Assembly (NCBI GenBank): GCA_003694235.1
Contig: RFKO01000148.1
Location: forward strand, 1 to 5,353
Length of the DNA: 5,353 bases
Origin: Anaerolineae bacterium
GTDB taxonomy: Bacteria; Chloroflexota; Anaerolineae; Anaerolineales; UBA11858
Reading direction: 5' to 3'
This document shows positions 1-5,353 of the stretch, piece by piece. The stretch's first letter is position 1. Each line of letters opens with the position of its first letter. The position numbers and the translations under genes are program-made. The notes beneath the pieces were generated by a model. The model worked only from the letters and a program-made list of their open reading frames with translations. It did no database searches and was not told the DNA's origin.

Positions 1-7
1 CCCTTCG

Positions 8-16
8 TGCTAAAAT
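8..16 (+). promoter_or_regulatory. Candidate extended -10 promoter element for the nusA operon
   Basis: The bases TGCTAAAAT match the extended -10 pattern TGnTATAAT with one mismatch in the hexamer (TAAAAT at 11-16). Any -35 box would lie before the window, so it cannot be assessed. Transcription would begin near 22-25 and give a leader of about 100 bases before nusA. This fits the folded leader that follows. The call rests on a single short motif in a locally A/T-rich patch, so it is tentative. Confidence 0.4.
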
Positions 17-54
17 ATCGCTTGCTAGAGGGTGGTAGCAATACTGCTTGCGGC

Positions 55-82
55 GAAAAGTGGGCAACCCCCACTTTTCTTT
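55..82 (+). terminator. Stem-loop with T-run in the nusA leader: attenuator-like weak terminator
   Basis: GAAAAGTGGG at 55-64 is perfectly complementary to CCCACTTTTC at 70-79, with a five-base loop (CAACC, 65-69). The 3' arm runs into TTTTCTTT at 75-82. It can therefore be read as a short GTGGG/CCCAC core (60-64 with 70-74) followed by a U-rich tract broken by one C. Short stems with interrupted U-tracts are typical of terminators that need NusA. In Bacillus subtilis a NusA-dependent terminator in the leader of the nusA operon provides autoregulation; the same role here is inference. If the promoter at 8-16 is not real, this could instead terminate an upstream gene. Confidence 0.5.
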
Positions 83-113
83 ATGTAGCACACCCGCCAC
101 CCAGATATTTCGT

Positions 114-118
114 GGAGA
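114..118 (+). promoter_or_regulatory. Ribosome binding site deciding the nusA start
   Basis: GGAGA lies seven bases before the ATG at 126. This spacing selects ATG 126 over the in-frame TTG at 48. That upstream start has no Shine-Dalgarno sequence, would place the leader hairpin inside the coding region, and would add 26 residues ahead of the canonical NusA N-terminus. Confidence 0.75.
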
Positions 119-125
119 AAGAATA

Positions 126-2090
126 ATGAAGAGCGATTTTGCACTGGCTTTTAAACAAATCCTCGATGATCGCGGCCTGCCGCAGGAGGTGGTGGTTGAG
201 GCCATCAAAGATGCCCTGGTCTCGGCCTACCGGCGCGCGGTGCGCGCCTCCACCGCCCAGCAGATCGAGGCCAAAATCGATCTGGACAGCGGCAAAGTGC
301 AGATTTTTGCCGAAAAAGAGGTCGTCGAGGAGGTTCAAAACGAACACACCGAGGTCACGCTGGACGAGGCGCGGCGCTTCAATCCAGAAGCCCGTCTCGG
401 CGACATGGTGATGGTGGAATGCACGCCGGAGGACTTCGGGCGCGTGGCCGCGCAGACCGCCCGGCAGGTCATCCAGCAGCGCATCCGCGAGGCCGAGCGC
501 GAGATCCAGTACAAATACTACATCAAGCAGGTCGGCGATATCGTCAACGGTGTGGTGCAGGCCGTCAACCCCAAGCAAATCACCCTGGGGCTGGACCTGA
601 AAGCCGAGGGCATCATGCCCCGCCGCCACCAGATTCCGCGCGAATACTTCCGCGTGCACGACCGCGTGCGCGCCCTGCTGGTGGAAGTGCAGGAGAGCAC
701 CCGCGGGCCGAAGATCATCCTCTCGCGCGCCCACCCGGACTTCCTGCGCCGCCTGCTGGAAAACGAAGTCCCGGAGATCTACCAGGGCATGGTGGAGATC
801 CGCTCCATCGCCCGCGAACCAGGGCAGCGCTCCAAAGTCGCCGTGGCGGCCCTGCAGCCCGGCATTGACCCGGTTGGCGCCTGCGTGGGTGTGCGCGGCG
901 TGCGCATCCAGACCATCGTACGCGAACTGAACGACGAGAAGATCGATGTCATCGAGTGGAATCCCGATCCGGCGGTGTACATCGCCAAAGCGCTCAGCCC
1001 GGCGCGCGTGCTGAGCGTCTTCCTGGAGAACATAGACGGCACCCGTACCGCCACCGTGATCGTCCCGGAAGACCAGCTCAGCCTGGCCATCGGCCGCGAC
1101 GGCCAGAACGCCCGCCTGACCGCCAAACTCACCGGCTGGCGCATCGACATCAAGAGCCTGATCGAAGCCACCTCCGAACTGCTCTTCAAACTCAAAAACG
1201 ACCCCGACTACGCCGAATACTACGAGCAGGAAAAAGAATACCTGCCGCAGATCGAGGCCATCATGCGCAAGAAAATCGATGGCCGCCCCATCCTGCCGGA
1301 GGAATATCAGGAACTGCACAGCCTGATCGAGCGAGTCGAGCGCGACCGTCTCAACCGCATCCACGCCCGCGAGGCGGAAGAAGCCGCTCGCCTGAAAGCC
1401 GCTCGCGAAGCGGTGCCGCAGGACGCCTACGATCTGCCGCTGGAAACGCTGGGCTTCTCCGACAACCTCAACGCCCTGTTGCAAGAGCATCTGGATATCC
1501 ACAACGTCGGCGACCTGCTCTTCCAGATGAACTACGACCCGGAGGCCGTCCGCGCCATCAAGGGCATTGGGCCCAAGGCCATGGAACAAATCGAGGAAAC
1601 CGTCGGCCTGTTACAGGCCTCCTACCGCAAACAGGCTGAAGAAGCTGCGGCGGAGGAAGCCCGCCTGGCTGCCGAGGCCGCGGCCGAAGAACAGGCCGCC
1701 ACTGAAGAAATTGCAAAACCCGAGGAAGCGGAAAGCGCTCCCCCGGAGACAGAAGAACAACCTGTCCCCGAAGAATCCCTGCCCGAGGCCGAGGCCAAAC
1801 CAGAGGCCGAGGAGGCCGAACCGGAGGCCGAACCCGAAGCGGTCACCGAAGAGCCGCTGCCTGAAACCATGCAGGAAATCATCGAAACCGCGCCCGAAAT
1901 GCTGGATGTCTCCCTGGACGAAGACGAGGAAGAGCGCCTGCTCAAAGAAGAGCGCGAAAAAGAACGCAAGCGCAAAAAATACGTCGAAGTGGAGTACGAT
2001 CCTGATCGCGGCGTCACCATCTACCGCAAGAAGCACAAACGCGGCGGCAAAGACTGGGAAGATTGGGACGACGAGGACTGGGATTTCTAA
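126..2090 (+). CDS. nusA: Transcription termination/antitermination factor NusA
   Basis: NusA binds RNA polymerase and nascent RNA in the cytoplasm and modulates pausing, intrinsic termination and antitermination. The 654-residue product opens with the typical N-terminal polymerase-binding domain ([13 protein letters not shown]; conserved [19 protein letters not shown] near 101-119). An S1 domain begins near residue 137 (GDIVNGVV). Two KH domains follow, with GxxG loops GVRG at 255-258 and GRDG at 323-326. A charged helical spacer (about 346-436) leads to a helix-hairpin-helix-like module (about 437-497, with GIGPK at 480-484). The last 150 residues are low-complexity Glu/Ala/Pro, then a basic patch (607-618), then an acidic-aromatic end containing three Trp. 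The tail makes it longer than the roughly 350-residue Firmicutes form and the roughly 495-residue E. coli form. The start is fixed by the GGAGA site. The stop codon abuts rnpM. The family call is certain; the tail's function is unknown. Confidence 0.97.
   Translation: MKSDFALAFKQILDDRGLPQEVVVEAIKDALVSAYRRAVRASTAQQIEAKIDLDSGKVQIFAEKEVVEEVQNEHTEVTLDEARRFNPEARLGDMVMVECTPEDFGRVAAQTARQVIQQRIREAEREIQYKYYIKQVGDIVNGVVQAVNPKQITLGLDLKAEGIMPRRHQIPREYFRVHDRVRALLVEVQESTRGPKIILSRAHPDFLRRLLENEVPEIYQGMVEIRSIAREPGQRSKVAVAALQPGIDPVGACVGVRGVRIQTIVRELNDEKIDVIEWNPDPAVYIAKALSPARVLSVFLENIDGTRTATVIVPEDQLSLAIGRDGQNARLTAKLTGWRIDIKSLIEATSELLFKLKNDPDYAEYYEQEKEYLPQIEAIMRKKIDGRPILPEEYQELHSLIERVERDRLNRIHAREAEEAARLKAAREAVPQDAYDLPLETLGFSDNLNALLQEHLDIHNVGDLLFQMNYDPEAVRAIKGIGPKAMEQIEETVGLLQASYRKQAEEAAAEEARLAAEAAAEEQAATEEIAKPEEAESAPPETEEQPVPEESLPEAEAKPEAEEAEPEAEPEAVTEEPLPETMQEIIETAPEMLDVSLDEDEEERLLKEEREKERKRKKYVEVEYDPDRGVTIYRKKHKRGGKDWEDWDDEDWDF
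1785..1829 (+). repeat. GAGGCC-rich low-complexity repeat in the NusA tail
   Basis: The hexamer GAGGCC (Glu-Ala) occurs five times here, at 1785, 1791, 1803, 1812 and 1824, interspersed with GAA, CCG, CCA and AAA codons. It encodes Glu-Ala/Glu-Pro runs in the acidic tail of NusA. Spacing between copies stays in multiples of three. Such stretches can expand or contract by slippage without breaking the frame. It is part of the gene, not a separate element. Confidence 0.7.
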
Positions 2091-2393
2091 ATGGCACGTC
2101 AGCGCAAGCGCAAGCACGTTCCGCAACGCACCTGCGTGGGTTGCCGCACCGTGCAGCCCAAGCGCTCAATGATCCGACTGGTGCGCACACCGGAAGGCGT
2201 GCAGGTTGACCTTACCGGCCGGCAGCCCGGCCGCGGCGCCTACCTGCACGATTCGCCCGCCTGCTGGGAGAAAGGGCTGAAAGGCGGGCTGGCGCGGGCG
2301 CTGAAAACCACTCTCTCGCCCGAAGACATCGAACGGCTGCAGGCCTTCGCCCGCACGCTCCAACCATCCCATGCCGACGATGAGGAGCGCTGA
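2091..2393 (+). CDS. rnpM: YlxR/RnpM family RNA-binding protein
   Basis: This 100-residue basic protein has the YlxR signature. It carries RTCVGCR at 13-19 (Cys15 and Cys18), a PK..MIRLVR segment at 23-32, GRGAYL at 47-52 and a third conserved cysteine at 58. The N-terminus is very basic (RQRKRKH), consistent with RNA binding. In B. subtilis, YlxR has been reported to bind RNase P RNA and modulate RNase P, hence the name RnpM; earlier work described it as a nucleoid-associated regulator. Which role applies here is inference. The ATG follows the nusA stop codon with no gap. A GAGGA at 2073-2077 lies 13 bases upstream, rather far, so translational coupling to nusA is likely. The L7Ae-like ylxQ that often follows ylxR in Firmicutes is absent. 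Confidence 0.93.
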   Translation: MARQRKRKHVPQRTCVGCRTVQPKRSMIRLVRTPEGVQVDLTGRQPGRGAYLHDSPACWEKGLKGGLARALKTTLSPEDIERLQAFARTLQPSHADDEER

Positions 2394-2402
2394 ACCAACA
2401 AC

Positions 2403-2436
2403 CACCGGTTGAGGCGACCTCGCCCGCTCGCCGGTG
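2403..2436 (+). repeat. Inverted repeat in the rnpM–infB spacer
   Basis: CACCGG at 2403-2408 is perfectly complementary to CCGGTG at 2431-2436. A nested hairpin, GAGG at 2411-2414 with CCTC at 2418-2421, could stack inside. A competing pairing, GGCGA at 2413-2417 with TCGCC at 2428-2432, also exists. No T-run follows, so it is not an ordinary intrinsic terminator. It could be an mRNA structure, a processing site, or chance in GC-rich DNA. The rest of the 82-base spacer holds only the infB ribosome binding site, and I see no convincing promoter in it. Confidence 0.35.
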
Positions 2437-2463
2437 ACGCACCAACCCGAGGATGCACAGCAC

Positions 2464-2469
2464 AAGGAG
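2464..2469 (+). promoter_or_regulatory. Strong Shine-Dalgarno for infB
   Basis: AAGGAG sits six bases before the ATG at 2476. This is the best ribosome binding site in the window. It selects ATG 2476 over the in-frame GTG at 2434, which has no such site and lies in the inverted repeat. Confidence 0.85.
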
Positions 2470-2475
2470 CATTGT

Positions 2476-4269
2476 ATGAGTAAATCCGGCGAAAAAGTCA
2501 TCCACCTCCCCGCCACCATATCGGTGCGCGATCTCTCCGAGCATTTGCAGATCAGCCCGATTGACATCATCAAAACGCTGATGACCAACGGGGTGATGGC
2601 CTCCATCAACCAGGAGATCGACTTCGACACCGCGGCGATCGTGGCTGCCGAATTCGGCTTCGAGGCCGCCCCCGAAGCACCGCCCGAAATCGCCGAGGCC
2701 GAAAAATCCGCCGACCTGCCGCTCTGGCGGCGGTTGCTGGCGCGCGAGCCCAAAGAGGCCCTCAAACCACGGCCGCCAGTGATCGGCATCCTCGGCCATG
2801 TGGACCACGGTAAAACCACTTTGCTGGATGCCATCCGGCACGCCAACGTGGCCGCGGGCGAGGCCGGCGGGATCACCCAACACATCGGCGCGTATCAGGT
2901 GCGTCACAACGACCGGCTGATCACCTTCATCGACACACCCGGCCACGCCGCCTTCACGGCCATGCGCGCCCGCGGCGCCCAGGGCGCCGATATCGTGGTG
3001 CTGGTGGTCGCCGCCGACGACGGCGTGATGCCGCAAACCCGCGAAGCCATCGCCCACGCCCGCGCCGCCCAGGTTCCCATCGTGGTGGCGCTGAACAAGA
3101 TCGACCGCCCAAACGCCAACCCAGAACGGGTCAAGCAGCAACTGGCCGAGATCGGCCTGGTGCCCGATGAGTGGGACGGTGACACGCTGGTCGTCCCGAT
3201 CTCGGCCAAAGAGGGCACCGGCCTGGATGATTTGCTCGAAGCCATTCTGCTGGTAGCCGACAACACCGGCATCCTGGCCAACCCCAACGGCAAAACCTTT
3301 GGCACAGTGATCGAAGCCCGCCAGGAGCGCGGGCGCGGCGTGGTCGCCACCCTGCTGGTGCAGAACGGCACGCTGAAGACCGGCGATGTGGTCGTGGCAG
3401 GGACGGCTCAGGGGCGCATCAAAGGCATGTTCGACTATAACAATAAACCCATCAAGAAAGCCACGCCCTCTACTCCTGTATCCGTCATGGGGTTGGACGA
3501 AATTCCGGTCGCCGGCGAACTCTTCGAGGTGGTGGCCTCCACGCGTGAGGCGCGCGCCATCGTAGAGGAACGAAAACAGCGCGCCGCCGAGGCCGAAGCC
3601 TCCCGCCGCCGCGGCATGACGCTGGAGCAGTTGTTTGCCAAAGTTGAAGCGGGTGAAACTCAGGAATTGCGCCTGATCGTCAAAACCGACGTGCAGGGTT
3701 CTGTCGAACCGGTCACCACCGCCATCAAAGAACTGGAGACCGAGAATGTCGGCATCAACATTCTGCACGCCGACGCCGGCAACATCACCGAAAATGACGT
3801 GATGCTGGCTTCCACCAGCGATGCCATCATCATCGGCTTCAACACCCAGCCGGATGCAGCCGCCCGTAAACTGGCCGAAAGCGAAGGGGTCTCCATCCGC
3901 ACTTATGACATCATCTACCGCCTGACAGAGGATATCGAAAAGGCGCTCAAAGGGTTGCTTGAACCTGAGGAGCAAGAGGTGGTCATCGGGCGCGCCAACG
4001 TGCTGGCCGTATTCCAGGCTTCCAAAGTCGGCAAAGCTGCCGGCTGTCGCGTGGTGGAGGGGGAAATCCGCCGCAACGCCCGCGTTCGCGTGCGGCGCGG
4101 CGACAAGGTGCTCTTCGAGGGCGAGATTGCATCCCTCAAACGCCATCAGGACGACGTGCGCGAGGTGCGCAGCGGCTTCGAGTGCGGCATCGGCCTGAAA
4201 GGCTTCAGCGACTTCGCCGAGGGCGACGTGATCGAGTGCTTCATCATCGAAACGGTCAAACCGCTTTAG
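2476..4269 (+). CDS. infB: Translation initiation factor IF-2
   Basis: IF-2 is the GTPase that brings initiator fMet-tRNA to the 30S subunit and promotes 50S joining. The 597-residue product has one IF2N domain near residues 14-60 ([20 protein letters not shown]) and a short linker. The G domain shows all motifs: G1 GHVDHGKTT at 107-115, G2 GGITQHIGA at 131-139, G3 DTPGH at 153-157, G4 NKID at 207-210 and G5 SAKEG at 243-247. Domains II to IV follow, ending with the conserved fMet-tRNA-binding region (GFECGIGL at 567-574). It is a short form without the long N-terminal extension of E. coli IF2-alpha, closer in size to the Thermus protein. The start is set by the AAGGAG site. All catalytic motifs are intact. 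Confidence 0.98.
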   Translation: MSKSGEKVIHLPATISVRDLSEHLQISPIDIIKTLMTNGVMASINQEIDFDTAAIVAAEFGFEAAPEAPPEIAEAEKSADLPLWRRLLAREPKEALKPRPPVIGILGHVDHGKTTLLDAIRHANVAAGEAGGITQHIGAYQVRHNDRLITFIDTPGHAAFTAMRARGAQGADIVVLVVAADDGVMPQTREAIAHARAAQVPIVVALNKIDRPNANPERVKQQLAEIGLVPDEWDGDTLVVPISAKEGTGLDDLLEAILLVADNTGILANPNGKTFGTVIEARQERGRGVVATLLVQNGTLKTGDVVVAGTAQGRIKGMFDYNNKPIKKATPSTPVSVMGLDEIPVAGELFEVVASTREARAIVEERKQRAAEAEASRRRGMTLEQLFAKVEAGETQELRLIVKTDVQGSVEPVTTAIKELETENVGINILHADAGNITENDVMLASTSDAIIIGFNTQPDAAARKLAESEGVSIRTYDIIYRLTEDIEKALKGLLEPEEQEVVIGRANVLAVFQASKVGKAAGCRVVEGEIRRNARVRVRRGDKVLFEGEIASLKRHQDDVREVRSGFECGIGLKGFSDFAEGDVIECFIIETVKPL

Positions 4270-4273
4270 GCTC

Positions 4274-4651
4274 ATGGTCTCCAAACTACGCGCTCAACGC
4301 ATTGCCGAACGTATCCACGAGGAGCTCTCCACTTTGTTGCTGATGGAGGTGGCCGACCCGCGCCTGGCAGGCGTCACGGTAACCACAGTGCGGGTGGACA
4401 AAGAGCTCTCCTTCGCCGATGTGTATGTCTCCTCGCTGGAAGGCAGCGAAAAAGCCGACGAAATCCTGGCTGGGTTGGAGCACGCGCGCGGCTTTCTGCG
4501 CCGCGAGCTGGCGCACCGCATCCAGCTGCGTATTTTCCCGCGCCTGCGCTTCCACTGGGATCCCAGCCCGGAGCACGTTGACCGCATCGAGCGCCTGCTG
4601 GCCTCGCTGGACATCGACGACGAGGAAGAGAATCAGGATGATGAACGCTGA
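4274..4651 (+). CDS. rbfA: 30S ribosome-binding factor RbfA
   Basis: RbfA binds immature 30S subunits near the 5' end helix of 16S rRNA and assists late maturation and cold adaptation. The 125-residue product has the family pattern throughout. It has an RIAERIHEELSTLL N-terminal helix, then ADPRLAGVTVTTVRV and ADVYVSSLEG strands. The KH-like interhelical AxG kink is at residues 71-73 (ARG), followed by GFLRRELAHRIQLR and the PRLRFHWDPSPEHVDRI end. The C-terminal tail is very acidic (DIDDEEENQDDER). The ATG is four bases after the infB stop codon with no good Shine-Dalgarno sequence, so translational coupling to infB is likely. Length is normal for the family. Confidence 0.96.
   Translation: MVSKLRAQRIAERIHEELSTLLLMEVADPRLAGVTVTTVRVDKELSFADVYVSSLEGSEKADEILAGLEHARGFLRRELAHRIQLRIFPRLRFHWDPSPEHVDRIERLLASLDIDDEEENQDDER
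4622..4628 (+). promoter_or_regulatory. Ribosome binding site for the DHH gene, inside rbfA
   Basis: GAGGAAG lies within the acidic C-terminal codons of rbfA. Counting from its GAGGA core (4622-4626), it is 11 bases before the ATG at 4638 and 14 before the ATG at 4641. The spacing favours 4638 slightly. The rbfA codons for Asp/Glu thus double as the initiation signal of the next gene. Confidence 0.5.
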
Positions 4652-5353
4652 GCTGCTGGAAGCGGTACGGCACCTGCTGACCACATCCGAGCGCCTGCTG
4701 CTCACAACGCACATCCGCCCGGACGGCGACGCGGTGGGAGCACTGCTCGGTCTGGGCCTGGCGCTGGAAGCGCAGGGGAAGGACGTTCACATGGTGATGG
4801 AAGACAACGTCCCTCAGGCGTTCCGGCATCTGGAGGGCAGCGAGCGGGTTGAAAAGCAGCCCCTCGGCCAATACGAAGCCATCATCGTGCTGGACTGTGG
4901 GGACGCCACGCGCCCCGGTAGCGTGTTGGAAAACCTGCCGCCGGTGGACGTCAACATCGACCACCACGCCACCAACACCGGCTTTGGGCGCTACAACCTG
5001 GTGGAGACCGGAGCTGTGGCAACCTGCGAAATCCTGAGCGACATCCTGCCCGCCTGGGGGTGGGAAATCACCCCCGCTGTCGCCGCCGCGCTGCTGACCG
5101 GCATCCTGACCGACACCATCGGCTTTCGCACCAGCAACATGACGCCCAAAGCGCTGCGTACTGCAGCCAGGCTGATGGAAGCCGGCGCCGACCTGCCCGC
5201 GCTGTACGAAAAAGCGCTCAACACACGCTCCTACGAAGCCGTGCGGCTCTGGGGCGCGGGTTTGAGTACCTTGCAGCGCCAGGATCGGCTGGTATGGGCC
5301 ACGCTGCGACTGGATGACCGCCGCGCCATCGGCTACCCCGGCCTGGACGACGC
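4638..5353 (+). CDS. nrnA: DHH/DHHA1 phosphoesterase, NrnA-like (partial, 3' end outside window)
   Basis: NrnA-type enzymes are metal-dependent phosphoesterases that degrade short oligoribonucleotides (nanoRNA), and many also remove the 3' phosphate of pAp. The reading frame stays open to the window edge, giving about 238 residues of a family normally near 320. Counted from ATG 4641, motif I is THIRPDGDAVG (His24, Asp28, Asp30) and motif II is LDCGD (Asp85, Asp88). The DHH motif is at 107-109 in NIDHHATN, and motif IV has Asp158 in GILTDTIGFR. All expected Mn-binding residues of the DHH domain are present. The DHHA1 substrate-binding domain would mostly lie beyond the window. Two tandem ATGs (4638, 4641) are both possible starts; the gene overlaps the rbfA end by 11 to 14 bases. 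Position after rbfA matches many Gram-positive and Chloroflexota genomes. Substrate preference (nanoRNA or pAp) cannot be told from this fragment. Confidence 0.9.
   Translation, partial: MMNAELLEAVRHLLTTSERLLLTTHIRPDGDAVGALLGLGLALEAQGKDVHMVMEDNVPQAFRHLEGSERVEKQPLGQYEAIIVLDCGDATRPGSVLENLPPVDVNIDHHATNTGFGRYNLVETGAVATCEILSDILPAWGWEITPAVAAALLTGILTDTIGFRTSNMTPKALRTAARLMEAGADLPALYEKALNTRSYEAVRLWGAGLSTLQRQDRLVWATLRLDDRRAIGYPGLDD

Larger units (their letters stand above)
24..125 (+). promoter_or_regulatory. Structured 5' leader of nusA (possible regulatory RNA)
   Basis: This non-coding stretch has several self-complementary segments. GGGTGG at 30-35 can pair with CCACCC at 97-102. Inside that closing stem sit a small hairpin (AGCA 37-40 with TGCT 45-48, or GCAA 38-41 with TTGC 48-51) and a strong 10-bp hairpin at 55-79. 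The result would be a branched, three-way-junction-like fold that leaves the ribosome binding site at 114-118 outside. Leaders of nusA operons are known to carry regulation in other bacteria. The role here is inferred only from visible base pairing. Confidence 0.45.

Noticed and set aside
48..125. N-terminal extension of NusA from TTG 48.
   Set aside because: It adds 26 residues unlike any NusA start, passes through the hairpin and lacks a Shine-Dalgarno sequence, whereas ATG 126 has GGAGA at the right distance.
1..126. Frame 1 is open from the window edge to a TAA at 124-126 that overlaps the nusA ATG (TAATG), as if an upstream gene ended there.
   Set aside because: The translation (PFVLKYRLLEGG... 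ending FVEKE) does not resemble the RimP C-terminus, codon use is unlike the neighbouring genes, and the stretch contains the leader hairpin. About 42 open codons is not unusual by chance. A leader peptide starting at TTG 22 lacks a ribosome binding site.
81..1589. Long open frame of 502 codons on the - strand opposite nusA.
   Set aside because: It is a shadow caused by GC-rich codon bias. Its translation is rich in His, Asp, Gly, Phe and Leu with no recognisable domain, and it lies wholly against a certain gene.
1611..2126. Phe/Leu/Gly-rich - strand frame that could be mistaken for a membrane protein.
   Set aside because: It is the complement of the Glu/Lys-rich NusA tail (GAA/GAG read backwards as TTC/CTC), so the hydrophobicity is an artefact.
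2434..2475. GTG start for infB giving 14 extra residues.
   Set aside because: No Shine-Dalgarno before it, it falls in the inverted repeat, and ATG 2476 has AAGGAG six bases upstream.
4253..4263. Small inverted repeat CGGT/ACCG at the end of infB as a terminator.
   Set aside because: Only a 4-bp stem with no T-run, and rbfA begins a few bases later in the same transcript.
2212..4284. Long open frame of 690 codons on the - strand opposite infB.
   Set aside because: Same codon-bias shadow; biased composition, no motifs, and it spans a spacer and two genes on the other strand.

Overview
This window carries the core of a bacterial transcription and translation operon, all on the + strand: nusA – rnpM (ylxR) – infB – rbfA – a DHH-family phosphoesterase (NrnA-like) whose 3' end runs off the window. 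The DNA is GC-rich, with strong G/C preference at third codon positions. Three traits suggest a Chloroflexota (Anaerolineae-like) bacterium: the gene order with ylxR present and ylxQ absent, a short IF2 with one N-terminal IF2N domain, and a NusA with a helical spacer, a helix-hairpin-helix module and a long Glu/Ala/Pro tail. The taxonomic assignment is inference from recalled family features, not a search result.

Layout. Positions 1-125 are a leader before nusA. It has a plausible extended -10 box at 8-16 and a stem-loop at 55-79 followed by a T-rich run. A possible closing stem, 30-35 with 97-102, would fold the leader into a branched structure. A clear ribosome binding site (114-118) then precedes the nusA ATG at 126. 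nusA (126-2090) touches rnpM (2091-2393) with no gap. An 82-base spacer with an inverted repeat separates rnpM from infB (2476-4269), which has its own strong Shine-Dalgarno sequence. rbfA (4274-4651) follows four bases after infB. The DHH gene (from 4638 or 4641) overlaps the end of rbfA.

Together the genes cover transcription elongation, pausing and termination (NusA), an RNA-binding modulator reported to act on RNase P (RnpM/YlxR), translation initiation (IF2), 30S maturation (RbfA), and breakdown of very short RNAs and/or pAp (NrnA-like). The tight packing implies one transcript. The part most worth a second look is the leader: its hairpin resembles a weak, possibly NusA-dependent terminator, which would give NusA feedback control of the operon. 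rimP, which usually sits directly before nusA, is not visible between this leader and nusA. I see no mobile element, CRISPR array, tRNA or rRNA, and no evidence of an undescribed multi-gene system; the coding content is a conserved housekeeping operon.
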